64,000 nucleotides of DNA, from assembly GCA_910587475.1 (NCBI GenBank), contig CAJUMR010000002.1:1-64000 (forward strand), read 5' to 3'. The translations under genes were made by a program, and so were the position numbers. Position 1 is the stretch's first letter; each line of letters opens with the position of its first letter. The notes beneath the pieces were generated by a model. That model had not been told where the DNA came from. It ran no database searches and worked only from the letters and a program-made list of their open reading frames with translations. The stretch is from an uncultured Muribaculaceae bacterium. Lineage in GTDB: Bacteria; Bacteroidota; Bacteroidia; Bacteroidales; Muribaculaceae. Positions 42,118 to 52,200 of this stretch are shown here, piece by piece.

Positions 42118-43557
42118 ATGGCAAGAAAACGCAAACCGCTTCCCGTGCTTGAAGCAGTGACGATCACAGATGTCGCTGCAGAAGGCAATGCACTCGCCCG
42201 TGTCGACGACATGGTAGTGTTTGTTCCGTTCGGAGCTCCCGGCGATGTCGCCGACATAAAACTCGATAAGAAGAAAAAATCATATGCCGAAGGTCACATC
42301 GACAGGCTGATCACTCCCGGCGAGATCCGTCAGCAACCTCGCTGCGAGCATTTCGGAGTGTGCGGCGGTTGCCGTTGGCAGCATCTTCCTTATGATTTCC
42401 AGCTGCAGTGCAAGCAGCGGCAGGTGACTGACGCCCTGCAGCGCATCGCAAAAGTCGAGTTGCCCGCCATCTCTCCGATCAAAGGATCGGAAAATATATG
42501 GAACTACCGCAACAAGATGGAATACACGTTCTCCAACCGCTGTTGGCTGACGTTCGAGCAGCTTGCAAGCGGACAGGAATTCCCCGACCGTGATGCGGCA
42601 GGGTTCCATATTCCCGGTGCGTTTGACAAGGTTCTCGACATCAAGGCTTGTCACCTGCAGGACGATCTTGGCAACCGACTGAGACTGTTTGTCAAAGATT
42701 TCGGCAAGGCTCATGGCTTGTCGTTCTATGATCTCAAGGCACAGACCGGATTGTTGAGGACTCTGATGATACGCATCGCATCGACCGGTGAAGTGATGGT
42801 TGTGATGGCTTTCGGTCAGGACGACCGCGAGGCTATAAAATCGCTTCTCGACGCTATGGCGGCAGAGTTCAGCGAAATCACATCGTTGATGTACACAGTC
42901 AACACAAAAGTTAACGACAGTCTCGCCGATCAAGACATCAGGCTGTGGAGCGGCAAGGATCATATCGTCGAGGAAATGGACGGTCTGCAATTCAGAGTAG
43001 GGCCGAAATCATTCTATCAGACCAATTCACGTCAGGCTTACGAATTGTACAAAGTTGCCCGTGATTTTGCACGGCTTACAGGTTCGGAATTGGTCTATGA
43101 CCTCTACACCGGAACCGGCACAATCGCCAACTTTGTGAGCCGTAACGCAGGTCATGTCGTCGGCATAGAGTATGTTGAAGACGCGATAGCTGACGCAAAA
43201 CTCAATTCGGCAGTCAACGGCATCGACAACACAGAGTTCTATGCCGGAGATATGAAAGATGTTCTGACCGATGAATTCATTTCTGAGCATGGCCGTCCTG
43301 ATGTAATGATCGTCGATCCTCCGCGAGCCGGCATGCATGGCGATGTAGTCGATGTGATACTGAGGGCTGAGCCGGCAAGGATAGTCTATGTTAGCTGCAA
43401 TCCGGCCACACAGGCACGCGATCTGGCGCTGCTTGACTGCAAATATGGAGTTGAAGCCGTGCAGCCGGTCGACATGTTCCCTCACACTCACCATGTGGAG
43501 AATGTAGTGGCTCTTGTGCGACGCGACAAACCAGATGTTCAGAGCGAGGAATTGTAG
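42118..43557 (+). CDS. 23S rRNA (uracil-5-)-methyltransferase RlmD-like
   Basis: 479 residues. N-terminal TRAM-like domain (~10-65), four-cysteine [4Fe-4S] set CEHFGVCGGCRWQH plus the later LQCKQR (~77-101), SAM-dependent methyltransferase core with DLYTGTGTIANFV, GIEYVEDAIADAK, VDPPRAGMHG and the catalytic SCNPATQARDL. It fits RlmD/RumA (m5U1939), but RlmCD or TrmA-type specificity cannot be excluded. It starts from a promoter that abuts that of nfnAB; its last 19 bases overlap the end of the minus-strand CYTH gene. Confidence 0.9.
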   Translation: MARKRKPLPVLEAVTITDVAAEGNALARVDDMVVFVPFGAPGDVADIKLDKKKKSYAEGHIDRLITPGEIRQQPRCEHFGVCGGCRWQHLPYDFQLQCKQRQVTDALQRIAKVELPAISPIKGSENIWNYRNKMEYTFSNRCWLTFEQLASGQEFPDRDAAGFHIPGAFDKVLDIKACHLQDDLGNRLRLFVKDFGKAHGLSFYDLKAQTGLLRTLMIRIASTGEVMVVMAFGQDDREAIKSLLDAMAAEFSEITSLMYTVNTKVNDSLADQDIRLWSGKDHIVEEMDGLQFRVGPKSFYQTNSRQAYELYKVARDFARLTGSELVYDLYTGTGTIANFVSRNAGHVVGIEYVEDAIADAKLNSAVNGIDNTEFYAGDMKDVLTDEFISEHGRPDVMIVDPPRAGMHGDVVDVILRAEPARIVYVSCNPATQARDLALLDCKYGVEAVQPVDMFPHTHHVENVVALVRRDKPDVQSEEL

Positions 43558-43982
43558 TATCTGGGATCGCCGGTGACTTCTTCGCCTGTGAAAGGAGGCA
43601 ATTTGAAGGTGGTTGTGACATCGGGTAGTTCGATTTCAGCGACGGTTAGTCCTGCGAGGTCACCTTCAAATTCGTCGACCTCCCACGTGAAACCTTCGAA
43701 CGGCACGATATAACGGGTCTTTTCGATAATCCGTCCGTCGGCACACTTTCTGATCATGGCCTCTGCATCGTCAACAGGGATGCTGTATTCCCATTCGTCG
43801 CGGACAGCACCGTCATTTTTCCCTTTAATGGTGATGAATGCTTTGCGGTCGGCGATGCGGACTCTGACAGTCGATCTTGGATCGCGGTTAAGATAAGCCT
43901 GGATGATGTGACGGCATGAACATGCCATGCTTCGGTATATGTTGTCGGTGACAAGATATTTACGTTCGATTTCTTTTGCCAT
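43539..43982 (-). CDS. CYTH-domain protein (triphosphate tunnel metalloenzyme)
   Basis: 147 residues. It starts with the diagnostic EIERKYLV motif (ExExK) that binds divalent metal and the triphosphate. The tunnel strands carry many Arg/Lys/Glu (TVRVRIADRKAFITIKGKN, RDEWEYSIP, KTRYIVPF). Members hydrolyse inorganic triphosphate or other triphosphorylated substrates; short bacterial stand-alone CYTH proteins are mostly tripolyphosphatases. Its 3' end overlaps rlmD by 19 bases, tail to tail. A -7 box is at 44065-44072. Confidence 0.88.
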   Translation of the reverse strand: MAKEIERKYLVTDNIYRSMACSCRHIIQAYLNRDPRSTVRVRIADRKAFITIKGKNDGAVRDEWEYSIPVDDAEAMIRKCADGRIIEKTRYIVPFEGFTWEVDEFEGDLAGLTVAEIELPDVTTTFKLPPFTGEEVTGDPRYYNSSL

Positions 43983-44064
43983 ACATATATTATTGATTGT
44001 ATTATTGATTGCAAAAACCCGACGGACTGTTCGGTTGTTAAAATAGAGTTATAATTTATTACCA

Positions 44065-44072
44065 CAAAGATA
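44065..44072 (-). promoter_or_regulatory. -7 box of the CYTH gene
   Basis: TATCTTTG on the minus strand, 83 bases before the ATG at 43982. The divergent plus-strand gene starts at 44089, with no clear -7 box of its own. Confidence 0.45.
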
Positions 44073-44088
44073 GTCATTCATCAAATAA

Positions 44089-46635
44089 ATGCCATCATTG
44101 CGTCTGACGATATTTCTGTTCATTGCTGCGGTCACGATTGCGGCAAGAGCCGATCTGTCTGATTCAAAGGCAAACGCCTCGGGATTTTTCCTGCAAGGCA
44201 TGGTGAGGGATTCGCTGACGTCCGAACCTGTCGGCAGGGCGTCTGTGGTAGCGGTGCCGAGTGCGCGCGGCACAGTATCTGATGACCGCGGCATATTCGG
44301 GCTGGCAATGGCTCCGACCGATACGGCGGTCAGAGTGTCGTGTGTCGGTTATTCGGCGGCGCTTATTCCTGTCAGACGTACTCCCTACAACATGTTGATG
44401 GCTTATATCAATCCGTCGTCGACTGAGCTTGATGAAGTTGTGGTGCATAAGTCGAAGTACTCCAAGAAGGACAATCCGGCAGTTGAATTTGTGAAGCGTC
44501 TGCGCAAGAGTGCCGATCTCGGGGATCCGATGCGTCATGATTATTACAGTTATGATAAATATGAGCGCATCACGCTTGCCCTCAATGAATTTGATGCGGA
44601 TGCCGATAACCTTGTAATGAGGCGTTTCCCGTTTCTGAAAGAATATGTCGATACGTCGGAGGTGTCTGGCAAACCGATCTTGAACGTTTCAGTCAAGGAA
44701 AAAGCCTCGACCATCAATTACCGTCGCGATCCGAAAGCGTTAAAAACGACGGTCACGGGCTTCAACACCACAGGTGTCGATGCAGTCGGTAACACCGACA
44801 ATGCCCAGGTCTATCTTGAGGATCTGTTGCGGGAGGTCGACCTGTATGACAGCGACATCAATCTGCTGCAAAATCGTTTTGTCAGCCCGTTGTCGTCGAT
44901 AGCGCCCGATTTTTATAAATTCTATCTTACTGACACCCTTCAGGTCGACGGCGATACATGTGCGATGCTGTCGTTTTATCCGTTCAACCGTTCGTTGTTC
45001 GGTTTCACAGGTCATATATATGTGTCGTTGACCGATGACGCCATGACTATCCGCAAGATTGAGATGAGTGTCCCGCGCGACATCAATCTTAATTTTGTCG
45101 AGCGTTTTTACCTGACGCAGCATTATGATACCGCAGCCGACGGCACACGCCTTAAAACACGCGACGATCTTACTCTCGAACTCGCTCCGCTGCCGGGGAT
45201 GCCATCTTTGTATGTCAGGCGCAACACATCGTATGCGTCGCATTCGTTCGACGAGCCGGCCGACAGCTCGGTGTTTGCAACAGCACGCAAGGTTGTCGAT
45301 GTCGACAGTGTCGACAACCGAAGCGATGATTTCTGGCAGCAAGCGCGGCTACAGCCGTTGTCGGCCCAGGAGGCGAGAGTAGGGTCGATGCTTGGCCGCC
45401 TCGGTGAAACCAAGTTGTTCTACTATGGGGCGAGAGCGCTCAGCGCGTTGGTGCAGGGCTATGTGCCGCTCGGATCGAAATTTGACTACGGTCCCGTAAA
45501 CACAACTGTCAGTTTCAACTCCGTCGAAGGGACTCGTTTCCGTGTCGGCGGCATGACCACATCAGGCTTGAGCAAGCGATGGTTTGCACGGGGTTATGGG
45601 GCCTACGGTTTGCGCGATCACAAGTGGAAATACAAGGCGGAAGTTGAGTACTCGTTTCATGACAAGAAGCGTCATTCACGCGAATTTCCGGTTCATTCGA
45701 TCAGATTGTCGCAGCTTTACGACATCGATTATGTCGGTCAACACTATCTCTTCACCAATCCCGACAATGTGTTCCTGTCGTTCAAACGCATGACCGACTA
45801 TAATGTGATCTATCATCGCACCACCGATCTGACATATACGCTTGAGCTTTACAACAATTTCTCGTTGAGTGCCTCGTTGCGCAATGAGCGAAGAGAGGCC
45901 ACCGGGTGGATTCCGTTTGTCAATGGCCACGGAGAGAGTTTCGACCATTTTACAGAGAATATGGTTGATGTAGTGCTGCGTTATGCGCCCGGCGAAAAAT
46001 TCTATCAGTCGCGTTCTTCTCGCTACCCTGTCAATCTCGACGCACCGGTGTTTGTGCTGTCCCATACGTTTGCCCCGGCAGCATTTTCGTCATATCCGAT
46101 CAACAAGACGGAATTCAGCATGCAGAAACGGTTCTGGCTTTCGGCTTTCGGCTATGTCGATGCGATTGCAAGTGCGGCCAAAGTGTGGAGCCGGTCGAGT
46201 TTTCTCGATCTGATCATACCTAACGCAAATCTCAGCTACACTATACAGCCCGAGAGCTTTGCTCTGTTGAACCCGATGGAGTTCATCAACGATTCGCAGG
46301 TGTCGTGGTTCGTGACTTACAGCCCTAATGGCTTCCTGTTCAATCTGATTCCGGGCTTGAAGAAAGCCAAGCTGCGCGAAGTGTTTTCGTTCAATGGCTT
46401 TTATGGCCGTCTCAGCGACCGCAACATGCCGTCGCTCAATCCATCGCTGCCGGCATTTCCTCCGTCGTTGACTGTGACCCGCATGACCGATGGTCCTTAC
46501 ATGGAAGCATCGGTCGGCGTCGACAATGTGTTCCGCTGCCTGCGCATTGACTATGTGTGGCGCATGGCTTATCGCCATCCGGCTTACAACATCGATCGCA
46601 GCGGCTTGCGCATCGCTTTTCATGTAGCCTTTTGA
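44089..46635 (+). CDS. DUF5686 outer-membrane protein with carboxypeptidase-regulatory-like domain
   Basis: 848 residues. Signal peptide at ~1-21 (MPSLRLTIFLFIAAVTIAARA), a CarboxypepD_reg-like beta domain at ~35-115 (LQGMVRDSLTSEPVGRASVVAVPSARG), then a long region with many alternating-hydrophobic strands ending in an aromatic residue (RIAFHVAF), as in outer-membrane barrels. This layout is that of Bacteroidota DUF5686 proteins. Some members are linked to TonB-dependent receptors, but there are no transport genes here. Function unknown. Confidence 0.8.
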   Translation: MPSLRLTIFLFIAAVTIAARADLSDSKANASGFFLQGMVRDSLTSEPVGRASVVAVPSARGTVSDDRGIFGLAMAPTDTAVRVSCVGYSAALIPVRRTPYNMLMAYINPSSTELDEVVVHKSKYSKKDNPAVEFVKRLRKSADLGDPMRHDYYSYDKYERITLALNEFDADADNLVMRRFPFLKEYVDTSEVSGKPILNVSVKEKASTINYRRDPKALKTTVTGFNTTGVDAVGNTDNAQVYLEDLLREVDLYDSDINLLQNRFVSPLSSIAPDFYKFYLTDTLQVDGDTCAMLSFYPFNRSLFGFTGHIYVSLTDDAMTIRKIEMSVPRDINLNFVERFYLTQHYDTAADGTRLKTRDDLTLELAPLPGMPSLYVRRNTSYASHSFDEPADSSVFATARKVVDVDSVDNRSDDFWQQARLQPLSAQEARVGSMLGRLGETKLFYYGARALSALVQGYVPLGSKFDYGPVNTTVSFNSVEGTRFRVGGMTTSGLSKRWFARGYGAYGLRDHKWKYKAEVEYSFHDKKRHSREFPVHSIRLSQLYDIDYVGQHYLFTNPDNVFLSFKRMTDYNVIYHRTTDLTYTLELYNNFSLSASLRNERREATGWIPFVNGHGESFDHFTENMVDVVLRYAPGEKFYQSRSSRYPVNLDAPVFVLSHTFAPAAFSSYPINKTEFSMQKRFWLSAFGYVDAIASAAKVWSRSSFLDLIIPNANLSYTIQPESFALLNPMEFINDSQVSWFVTYSPNGFLFNLIPGLKKAKLREVFSFNGFYGRLSDRNMPSLNPSLPAFPPSLTVTRMTDGPYMEASVGVDNVFRCLRIDYVWRMAYRHPAYNIDRSGLRIAFHVAF

Positions 46636-46693
46636 CGAGATCTCATAGAGATAGGCTTGTGGCGGGCGCGATGGCCCGACTAAATATAACGAC

Positions 46694-46731
46694 AAAAAAA
46701 GCGCTTATGTCGGTATATGACACAAGCGCTT
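46694..46731 (-). terminator. Terminator after malate dehydrogenase
   Basis: 12-bp stem AGCGCTTATGTC... / ...GACACAAGCGCT with one G-U pair (46700-46730); on the minus strand seven T follow. Confidence 0.8.
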
Positions 46732-46754
46732 GTCAGTATCTTTGTCGGAAGATA

Positions 46755-47753
46755 TCAGACGTTGGGGTTGAGACGATGCCAGTCGGCAATCGGAGGCAAC
46801 ACTCCCATTTCGATCACTTCATCGCGGAGTTTGCATAGATGCTGGTAGCTCTTTTCGAGCATTTTATTCTCTTCATGTGTCCCTTCGAACGGTCGGTGTG
46901 TCACTCCGTCGGCGGTTACAGTCGTTTCGCAAGCCATCATGATATGTTTGAAGCGGTCGTCGTTGACATATGTTCCTACAGGCCATGTGAACGGCTTGCC
47001 TCCCATTGCTGCGGCAATCATTTCGATTGACACGTAAGCCGGGCTCTGGAACGAAGATCTGCCTCTGAGATCGATGATGTTTTTTCCGCCTTGGATGACT
47101 TTCTGTTGAATGTCGATCCAGTCTTGTTCGGGCAGCCGTTTTGTTCCTATGATTTCGCTCAACGGCTTACCGTCGACCGTTGTCGTCGATGCAAACACAG
47201 CCATCTGCTCACCATGTCCACCGTAAGTGCGGGCATTGACAATTTTGTCGGGTGATATTTTGAAGTATTTAGCGAGTTCGCTGCGCAGTCGGGTGCTGTC
47301 GAGGGCGGCGAGAGTCGAAACCTGAGAGGGTTTCAGTCCCGAGTAGAGCAGGGTGATAAGTCCTGTGATGTCGGCCGGGTTGAATATGACGACAACGTGA
47401 CGGACATCGGGGCAATACTGTTTGATCGCTTTTCCGAAATCTTCGGCTATCTGGGCATTGCCTTTGAGCAGATCCTCTCGTGTCATGCCTGCTTTGCGGG
47501 CTGCACCACCTGAACTTACGACATATTTTGCGCCGGTCAGAGCTTCACCTAAGTCAGATGTGTAAGTGAGGTTTACACCTTCGAAACCGCAGTGAAGCAG
47601 TTCTTCTGCAACCCCTTCGAGCCCCGGGGCATAGGGGTCGTATAGACAGATGTTAGGAGTCAGATGCATCATCATCGCAGTCTGAGCCATGTTTGATCCG
47701 ATCATGCCGGCTGCGCCGACGATGGTCAGTTTGTCTTCCGTTAAAAAGTCCAT
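46755..47753 (-). CDS. Malate dehydrogenase
   Basis: 332 residues. Reversible NAD-dependent oxidation of malate to oxaloacetate, in the reductive branch to succinate in these anaerobes. NAD-binding VGAAGMIGSNMAQ (~13-25), VVSSGGAARKAGMTREDLLKGN (substrate loop), FNPADITGLI, and the catalytic His in RTYGGHGEQMAVF. It resembles the distinct Bacteroidales-type lactate/malate dehydrogenase rather than short E. coli Mdh. It lies alone, between two terminators. Confidence 0.9.
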   Translation of the reverse strand: MDFLTEDKLTIVGAAGMIGSNMAQTAMMMHLTPNICLYDPYAPGLEGVAEELLHCGFEGVNLTYTSDLGEALTGAKYVVSSGGAARKAGMTREDLLKGNAQIAEDFGKAIKQYCPDVRHVVVIFNPADITGLITLLYSGLKPSQVSTLAALDSTRLRSELAKYFKISPDKIVNARTYGGHGEQMAVFASTTTVDGKPLSEIIGTKRLPEQDWIDIQQKVIQGGKNIIDLRGRSSFQSPAYVSIEMIAAAMGGKPFTWPVGTYVNDDRFKHIMMACETTVTADGVTHRPFEGTHEENKMLEKSYQHLCKLRDEVIEMGVLPPIADWHRLNPNV

Positions 47754-47820
47754 TTGTTGAATTGTATTTTTTGTTTATAGAAGTAGTTTCTACTCATATA
47801 AACATAAATCGAGCAAAAAA

Positions 47821-47850
47821 GTTAAGGCGCGGTTTCATAAACCGCGCCTT
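47821..47850 (-). terminator. Terminator after the efflux operon
   Basis: Near-perfect 13-bp stem GTTAAGGCGCGGTTT / AAACCGCGCCTTAAC with a three-base loop; on the minus strand a run of six T follows (TTTTTTGC). Confidence 0.9.
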
Positions 47851-47859
47851 AACTTTAGT

Positions 47860-49242
47860 CTAACTCCAGCCGCCTCCGAGCGATTTGTAGAGCGATACGA
47901 GGGCGAGGTATTGGTCTCTGACTGCGATGGTGAGACTCACGCGGGCATCGAAATAGCGTCGCTGTGCGTCGAGCACGTCGATATAACTGAGTGTACCTGC
48001 GAGGTATTGGATGTTGGCTAATTCGACGTATTTCAGGGCTGCATCCCGAAGAGTGGCTCTGAGCGATGCGGTTTCGCGCAGTTTGGTGTACGTTGCAGCT
48101 GCGTCGGCAACTTCTCGGAAGGCGTTGAGCACACATTTCTCGTAGCTGAGGCGTGCTTGCTCGCATGCTGCTACCGATGCTTTGTAGCGACGCTTTTTAC
48201 GGCCGAAATCAAAGATCGAGCCTGTGATATTGCCGAGCAGGTAGCTGAATGGCGATTGGAAAAGGTGTGAAAATTCGTCGTTTTCCCATCCTCCGGTCAT
48301 AGAGAGTCTTATTTTAGGAAACCGGTCGCTGTAGGCAATGCCGCATTGTGCGACGGCCGCTTTGAACCGTTGGTCGGCCGCACGTATGTCGGGTCGGCGC
48401 TGCAGCAACTCAGACGGCAGTCCGACCGGTACGGTTTCGGGCATCCGCTCGTCAAGGCTAAGCGACGGAATGTCGAAATTTTCGCCTGGGAATGCTCCGA
48501 TCAGCACAGAGAGGGCATTGCGGGCGACGGTGATCTGCTGTTCAAGATCAGGGACGATTGCCGCTGTTGTTGCATATTCCACCAAAGCCTGTTGGTAAAC
48601 GGTTTCAGATGTCAGACCGCCTTCAAAGCGAAGTTTTGCCTTGGCTAATGCTTCGCGGCGTGTCGAGAGGGTCATCCTTACGATCGACAATTCGTTGTCG
48701 AGTGCGACAAGTCTGATCCATGCCGAAGCGACTTCTGCGACGATTGTCATCTGCATGGCGCGCATGTCTTCTATCGAAGCCTGATACTGTGCGCCGGCTT
48801 TGCGCCGTGCCTGCCGCAGACCGCCCCAGAGGTCGGCTTCCCAGCTGATAGTGGCTTTTACACTGATTTCCGGATCGTTGCTGAATGCCTCCCCGTGGTA
48901 GTCGTTTGTCTCTTTGGTCGCTCCGACAATGCCGTTGATGTTAGGCATGATATTCATTTTCTCTACTCCGTAGAGTTGACGCAGTTCTTCAACTCTTGAC
49001 GCTGCGATCAGCATGTCGCGGTTGTTGTCGAGGGCTCGTGTTATGAGGGTTTTCAGTGTAGGGTCGGAGTAGCGCTCCCACCATTGAATGTCGGCATACG
49101 AAAGCGAATCGGCATACCCCGCAACTATCTGAGCTGGTATGTTTTGAGATGGCTTGGCCAGATTCTTTGTACCGGAGCACGATGTGGCGACAATCGATAT
49201 GACTGTCAGTAATGCGGCTATATATGAAGATTTTATGATCAT
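47860..49242 (-). CDS. Outer-membrane efflux lipoprotein (TolC/OprM type)
   Basis: 460 residues. Lipobox ATSC with lipid cysteine at ~22 (IVATSCSGTKNL). Two OEP repeats follow, with the NodT-type patterns YADIQWWERYSDPTLKTLITRAL, EADLWGGLRQARR and LLQRRPDIRAADQRF, RLSMTGG, and a C-terminal YLAGTLSYIDVLDAQR. It forms the trimeric outer-membrane channel of the pump. The start overlaps the RND gene by four bases, so it is last of the efflux operon. Confidence 0.93.
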   Translation of the reverse strand: MIIKSSYIAALLTVISIVATSCSGTKNLAKPSQNIPAQIVAGYADSLSYADIQWWERYSDPTLKTLITRALDNNRDMLIAASRVEELRQLYGVEKMNIMPNINGIVGATKETNDYHGEAFSNDPEISVKATISWEADLWGGLRQARRKAGAQYQASIEDMRAMQMTIVAEVASAWIRLVALDNELSIVRMTLSTRREALAKAKLRFEGGLTSETVYQQALVEYATTAAIVPDLEQQITVARNALSVLIGAFPGENFDIPSLSLDERMPETVPVGLPSELLQRRPDIRAADQRFKAAVAQCGIAYSDRFPKIRLSMTGGWENDEFSHLFQSPFSYLLGNITGSIFDFGRKKRRYKASVAACEQARLSYEKCVLNAFREVADAAATYTKLRETASLRATLRDAALKYVELANIQYLAGTLSYIDVLDAQRRYFDARVSLTIAVRDQYLALVSLYKSLGGGWS

Positions 49243-52200
49243 GATTTGAGAGCTTTTTTACGATTGAACTTTTCCTTGGCCTTATAGACAGCTACAAAGA
49301 AGAACGGGACAAAGACGATGCCGACAGTGATCGCCACGGTCATGCCGAAAAATACGCCTGTGCCGATATCGCGGCGGGCGGCAGATCCCGGACCGGATGC
49401 AAACACCAGAGGCAGAAGTCCGAGCATAAATGCCAACGATGTCATGACTATCGGGCGGAAGCGAAGTTGCGATGCATGCAATGCTGCTTTGGCTGCCGAC
49501 ATGCCGGCATCTACGCCTTCTTTGGCAAATTCGACAATAAGGATGGCATTCTTGGCCACAAGTCCGATCAGCATCACAAGTCCGATCTGGAAATATACGT
49601 TGTTCTCGAGACCGCAGATCCAGATGCCGAGATAAGCTCCGACTCCGGCGACAGGCAACGACAGGATGACAGCCAGAGGCACTGCCCAGCTCTCGTAGAG
49701 CGCCGCGAGCACAAGAAACACAAACAACAGGGCGAGCGCAAGGACGATGGCTGTGTTGCCTGATGAATGTTTCTCCTGATATGACAATCCGCTCCATTCG
49801 ATACCGATGTTTGAGGGGAGATGATCGGCAGCGATTTCTTCGAGTGCGGCCATAGCTTCGCCGGTACTATAGCCGTGGGCTGCTTCGCCTGATATTGTCG
49901 CTGAGTTGAACATGTTGAAGCGTTTGATCGTGCCAGGTCCGGTGGTGTAATAAGTTGATCCGAGTGAAGTGACCGGTATCATCGATCCCTCGGCACTGCG
50001 GACGAAAAACAGATTGAGGTCGTCGCGGGTCGAACGGTAAGGAGCCTCGGCCTGGATATACACGCGGTAGATGCGGTTGAACATGTTGAAGTCGTTGACA
50101 TAGATCGATCCGGTGAACGCTTTCATCGTAGAGAATATGTCGCTGAGCGGCACACCTTGCATCTGAGCCTTGTCGCGGTCGACATCAAAATAGAGTTGGG
50201 GAATGTCGGCTTGCATGGATGTCGACAGGTCGGAGAACTCAGGACATTCGGCGGCGTAGTTCAACAGGGTGTCGACGGCTGCCTGAAGTTCGGAGTAGGT
50301 TGTTTCGCCTCGAGCTTCAAGAACCATTTCGAAGCCACCTGAGGTGCCGAGGCCGGGAATGATAGGCGGAGAAAAGATGTAGACTTTGCTTTCGGGATAG
50401 GCGGCCAGATCGCGGCGTATGCGTTCGCGGACAGCATTGATGTCGGTGGTCTGCCGTTCTTCCCACGGCTTGAGTATGACAGTCAGGGTGCTTCGGCTTT
50501 GATTGGTGCCGACGCGCGGAGACGAACCTGTCACATTGAGCACATACTCAATGTCGGGGTCTTCGTTGAGATAGGCGAGAGCGCGATCCGTGATCTCGCG
50601 GGTGCGTTCGATCGTGGCGCCTTCGGGAAGTTCGATTTCCACGGTGAAGTAGCCTTGGTCTTCCGGCGACATGAAGCTCTGAGGCATCAGCCTGTTCATG
50701 GCCCAGATTGCAATCAGTGCGAGAGCGAAGGCTACATACATCCGTTTAGGCCGGGCCAGAGCTGCGGCAATGCGTCCGCAGTAAAAGCGATTGCCACGGT
50801 TGAGCCAAAGGTTGATCATCCTGAACATTTTGGGCTTGCGGCGTCCGTTGTCGGGGCGAAGCAGCATCGCGCACATCACCGGCGATAAGGTCAGGGCGAC
50901 AATGGTCGATATGATTACCGATACGGCGATTGTGATCGTGAATTGGCGGTAGAGTTGTCCGGTGATACCTGGCAGGAAGCTGACAGGAACGAACACTGCA
51001 CAGAGTACAAGCGACATTGCCACAAGTGCTGAGCCAAGGTTGCTCATGGCGAGTCTGGTGGCCTCCTGCGGGCCGACGCGCTCTTTGTTCATGATGCGGT
51101 CGACATTTTCGACTACGACAATCGCATCATCGACAACGATGCCGATGGCGAGGATCAATCCGAGCAATGTCAGCATATTGAGGGAGAAACCGAAGACAAG
51201 CATGACTCCGAATGTGCCGATCAGAGAGATAGGCACGGCAATGATCGGGATAAGCGTTGCTCGCCAGTTCTGCAGCGACAGAAACACCACGAGGATCACC
51301 AGCAGCAGGGCTTCGAAGAAGGTGCGGTAGACGTGGTGTATCGACTCGGAAATGTAGGTGGTCATGTCGAACGGAATTTCGTAAGATATGCCTTCAGGGA
51401 ATGTCTGGCTGATTTCATCCATCACTTCCTTGACACGGCTGGCCACATCCATGGCGTTGGCGCCGGGGAGCATGGTGATGTTGAGCACGGCAGCATTTCC
51501 TCCGTTGATGCCGCTTTCGGTCGAGTAAGACGAAGCTTCGAGCGACACTCTGGCGACGTCTTTCATCCTGATTATAGAACCGTCGGCATTTGCCCGCAGT
51601 ACAATATTTTCAAATTCCGCGACAGATGTGAGACGACCGCGGGCGACGATAGGCACTGTGCGGTCGATACCATCGATCGGAGCCTGGCCGAGCACGCCGG
51701 CTGCAGATTCACGGTTCTGGTCTTTAAGAGCGTTCTGCAGATCTTTCACCGTCAAACCCATGTCGGCAAGTTTGTCGGGCTCGACCCATAGTTGCATGGC
51801 ATAGTATCGGCTGCCGACATTGCTGATGCTGCCGACGCCGGGTATGCGGCGGAGCAGGTCGAGCACATAAAGTGTCGCGTAGTTGCTGAGATATATTTCG
51901 TCAAACTTCGGGTCGTCTGACATGATGGTGATGGTCATCAGCTTCGTGGCAGTCTCTTTTTCGACAGATATACCGTTCTGCACAACCTCAGCCGGCAGGC
52001 GGCTTTCAGCTTTTTTGATACGGTTCTGGATATCTACAGCCGCCAGTTCAGGATCGGTCGAAATGTCGAAAGTCACCAGTGCGTTAAAGCCTCCTGCATT
52101 TGAACTCGACGATGACATGTAGATCATGCCGGGTGTGCCGTTGAGTTCCTGTTCGATCGGGGTAGCCACGGCTTGCGTCACAGTCATTGCATCGGCGCCG

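Noticed and set aside
42051..42257. N-terminal extension of the NfnA-like protein by 69 codons
   Set aside because: It runs through the divergent promoter region and the start of rlmD, and is low-complexity (Ser/Ala/Thr) with no family match; the true start is ATG 42050.
47774..47800. Imperfect inverted repeat TAGAAGTAGTTTCTA upstream of malate dehydrogenase, considered as an operator
   Set aside because: Only five paired bases per arm in AT-rich DNA; could be chance.
49467..49763. Plus-strand frame inside the RND permease gene
   Set aside because: Shadow of a conserved permease on the minus strand.
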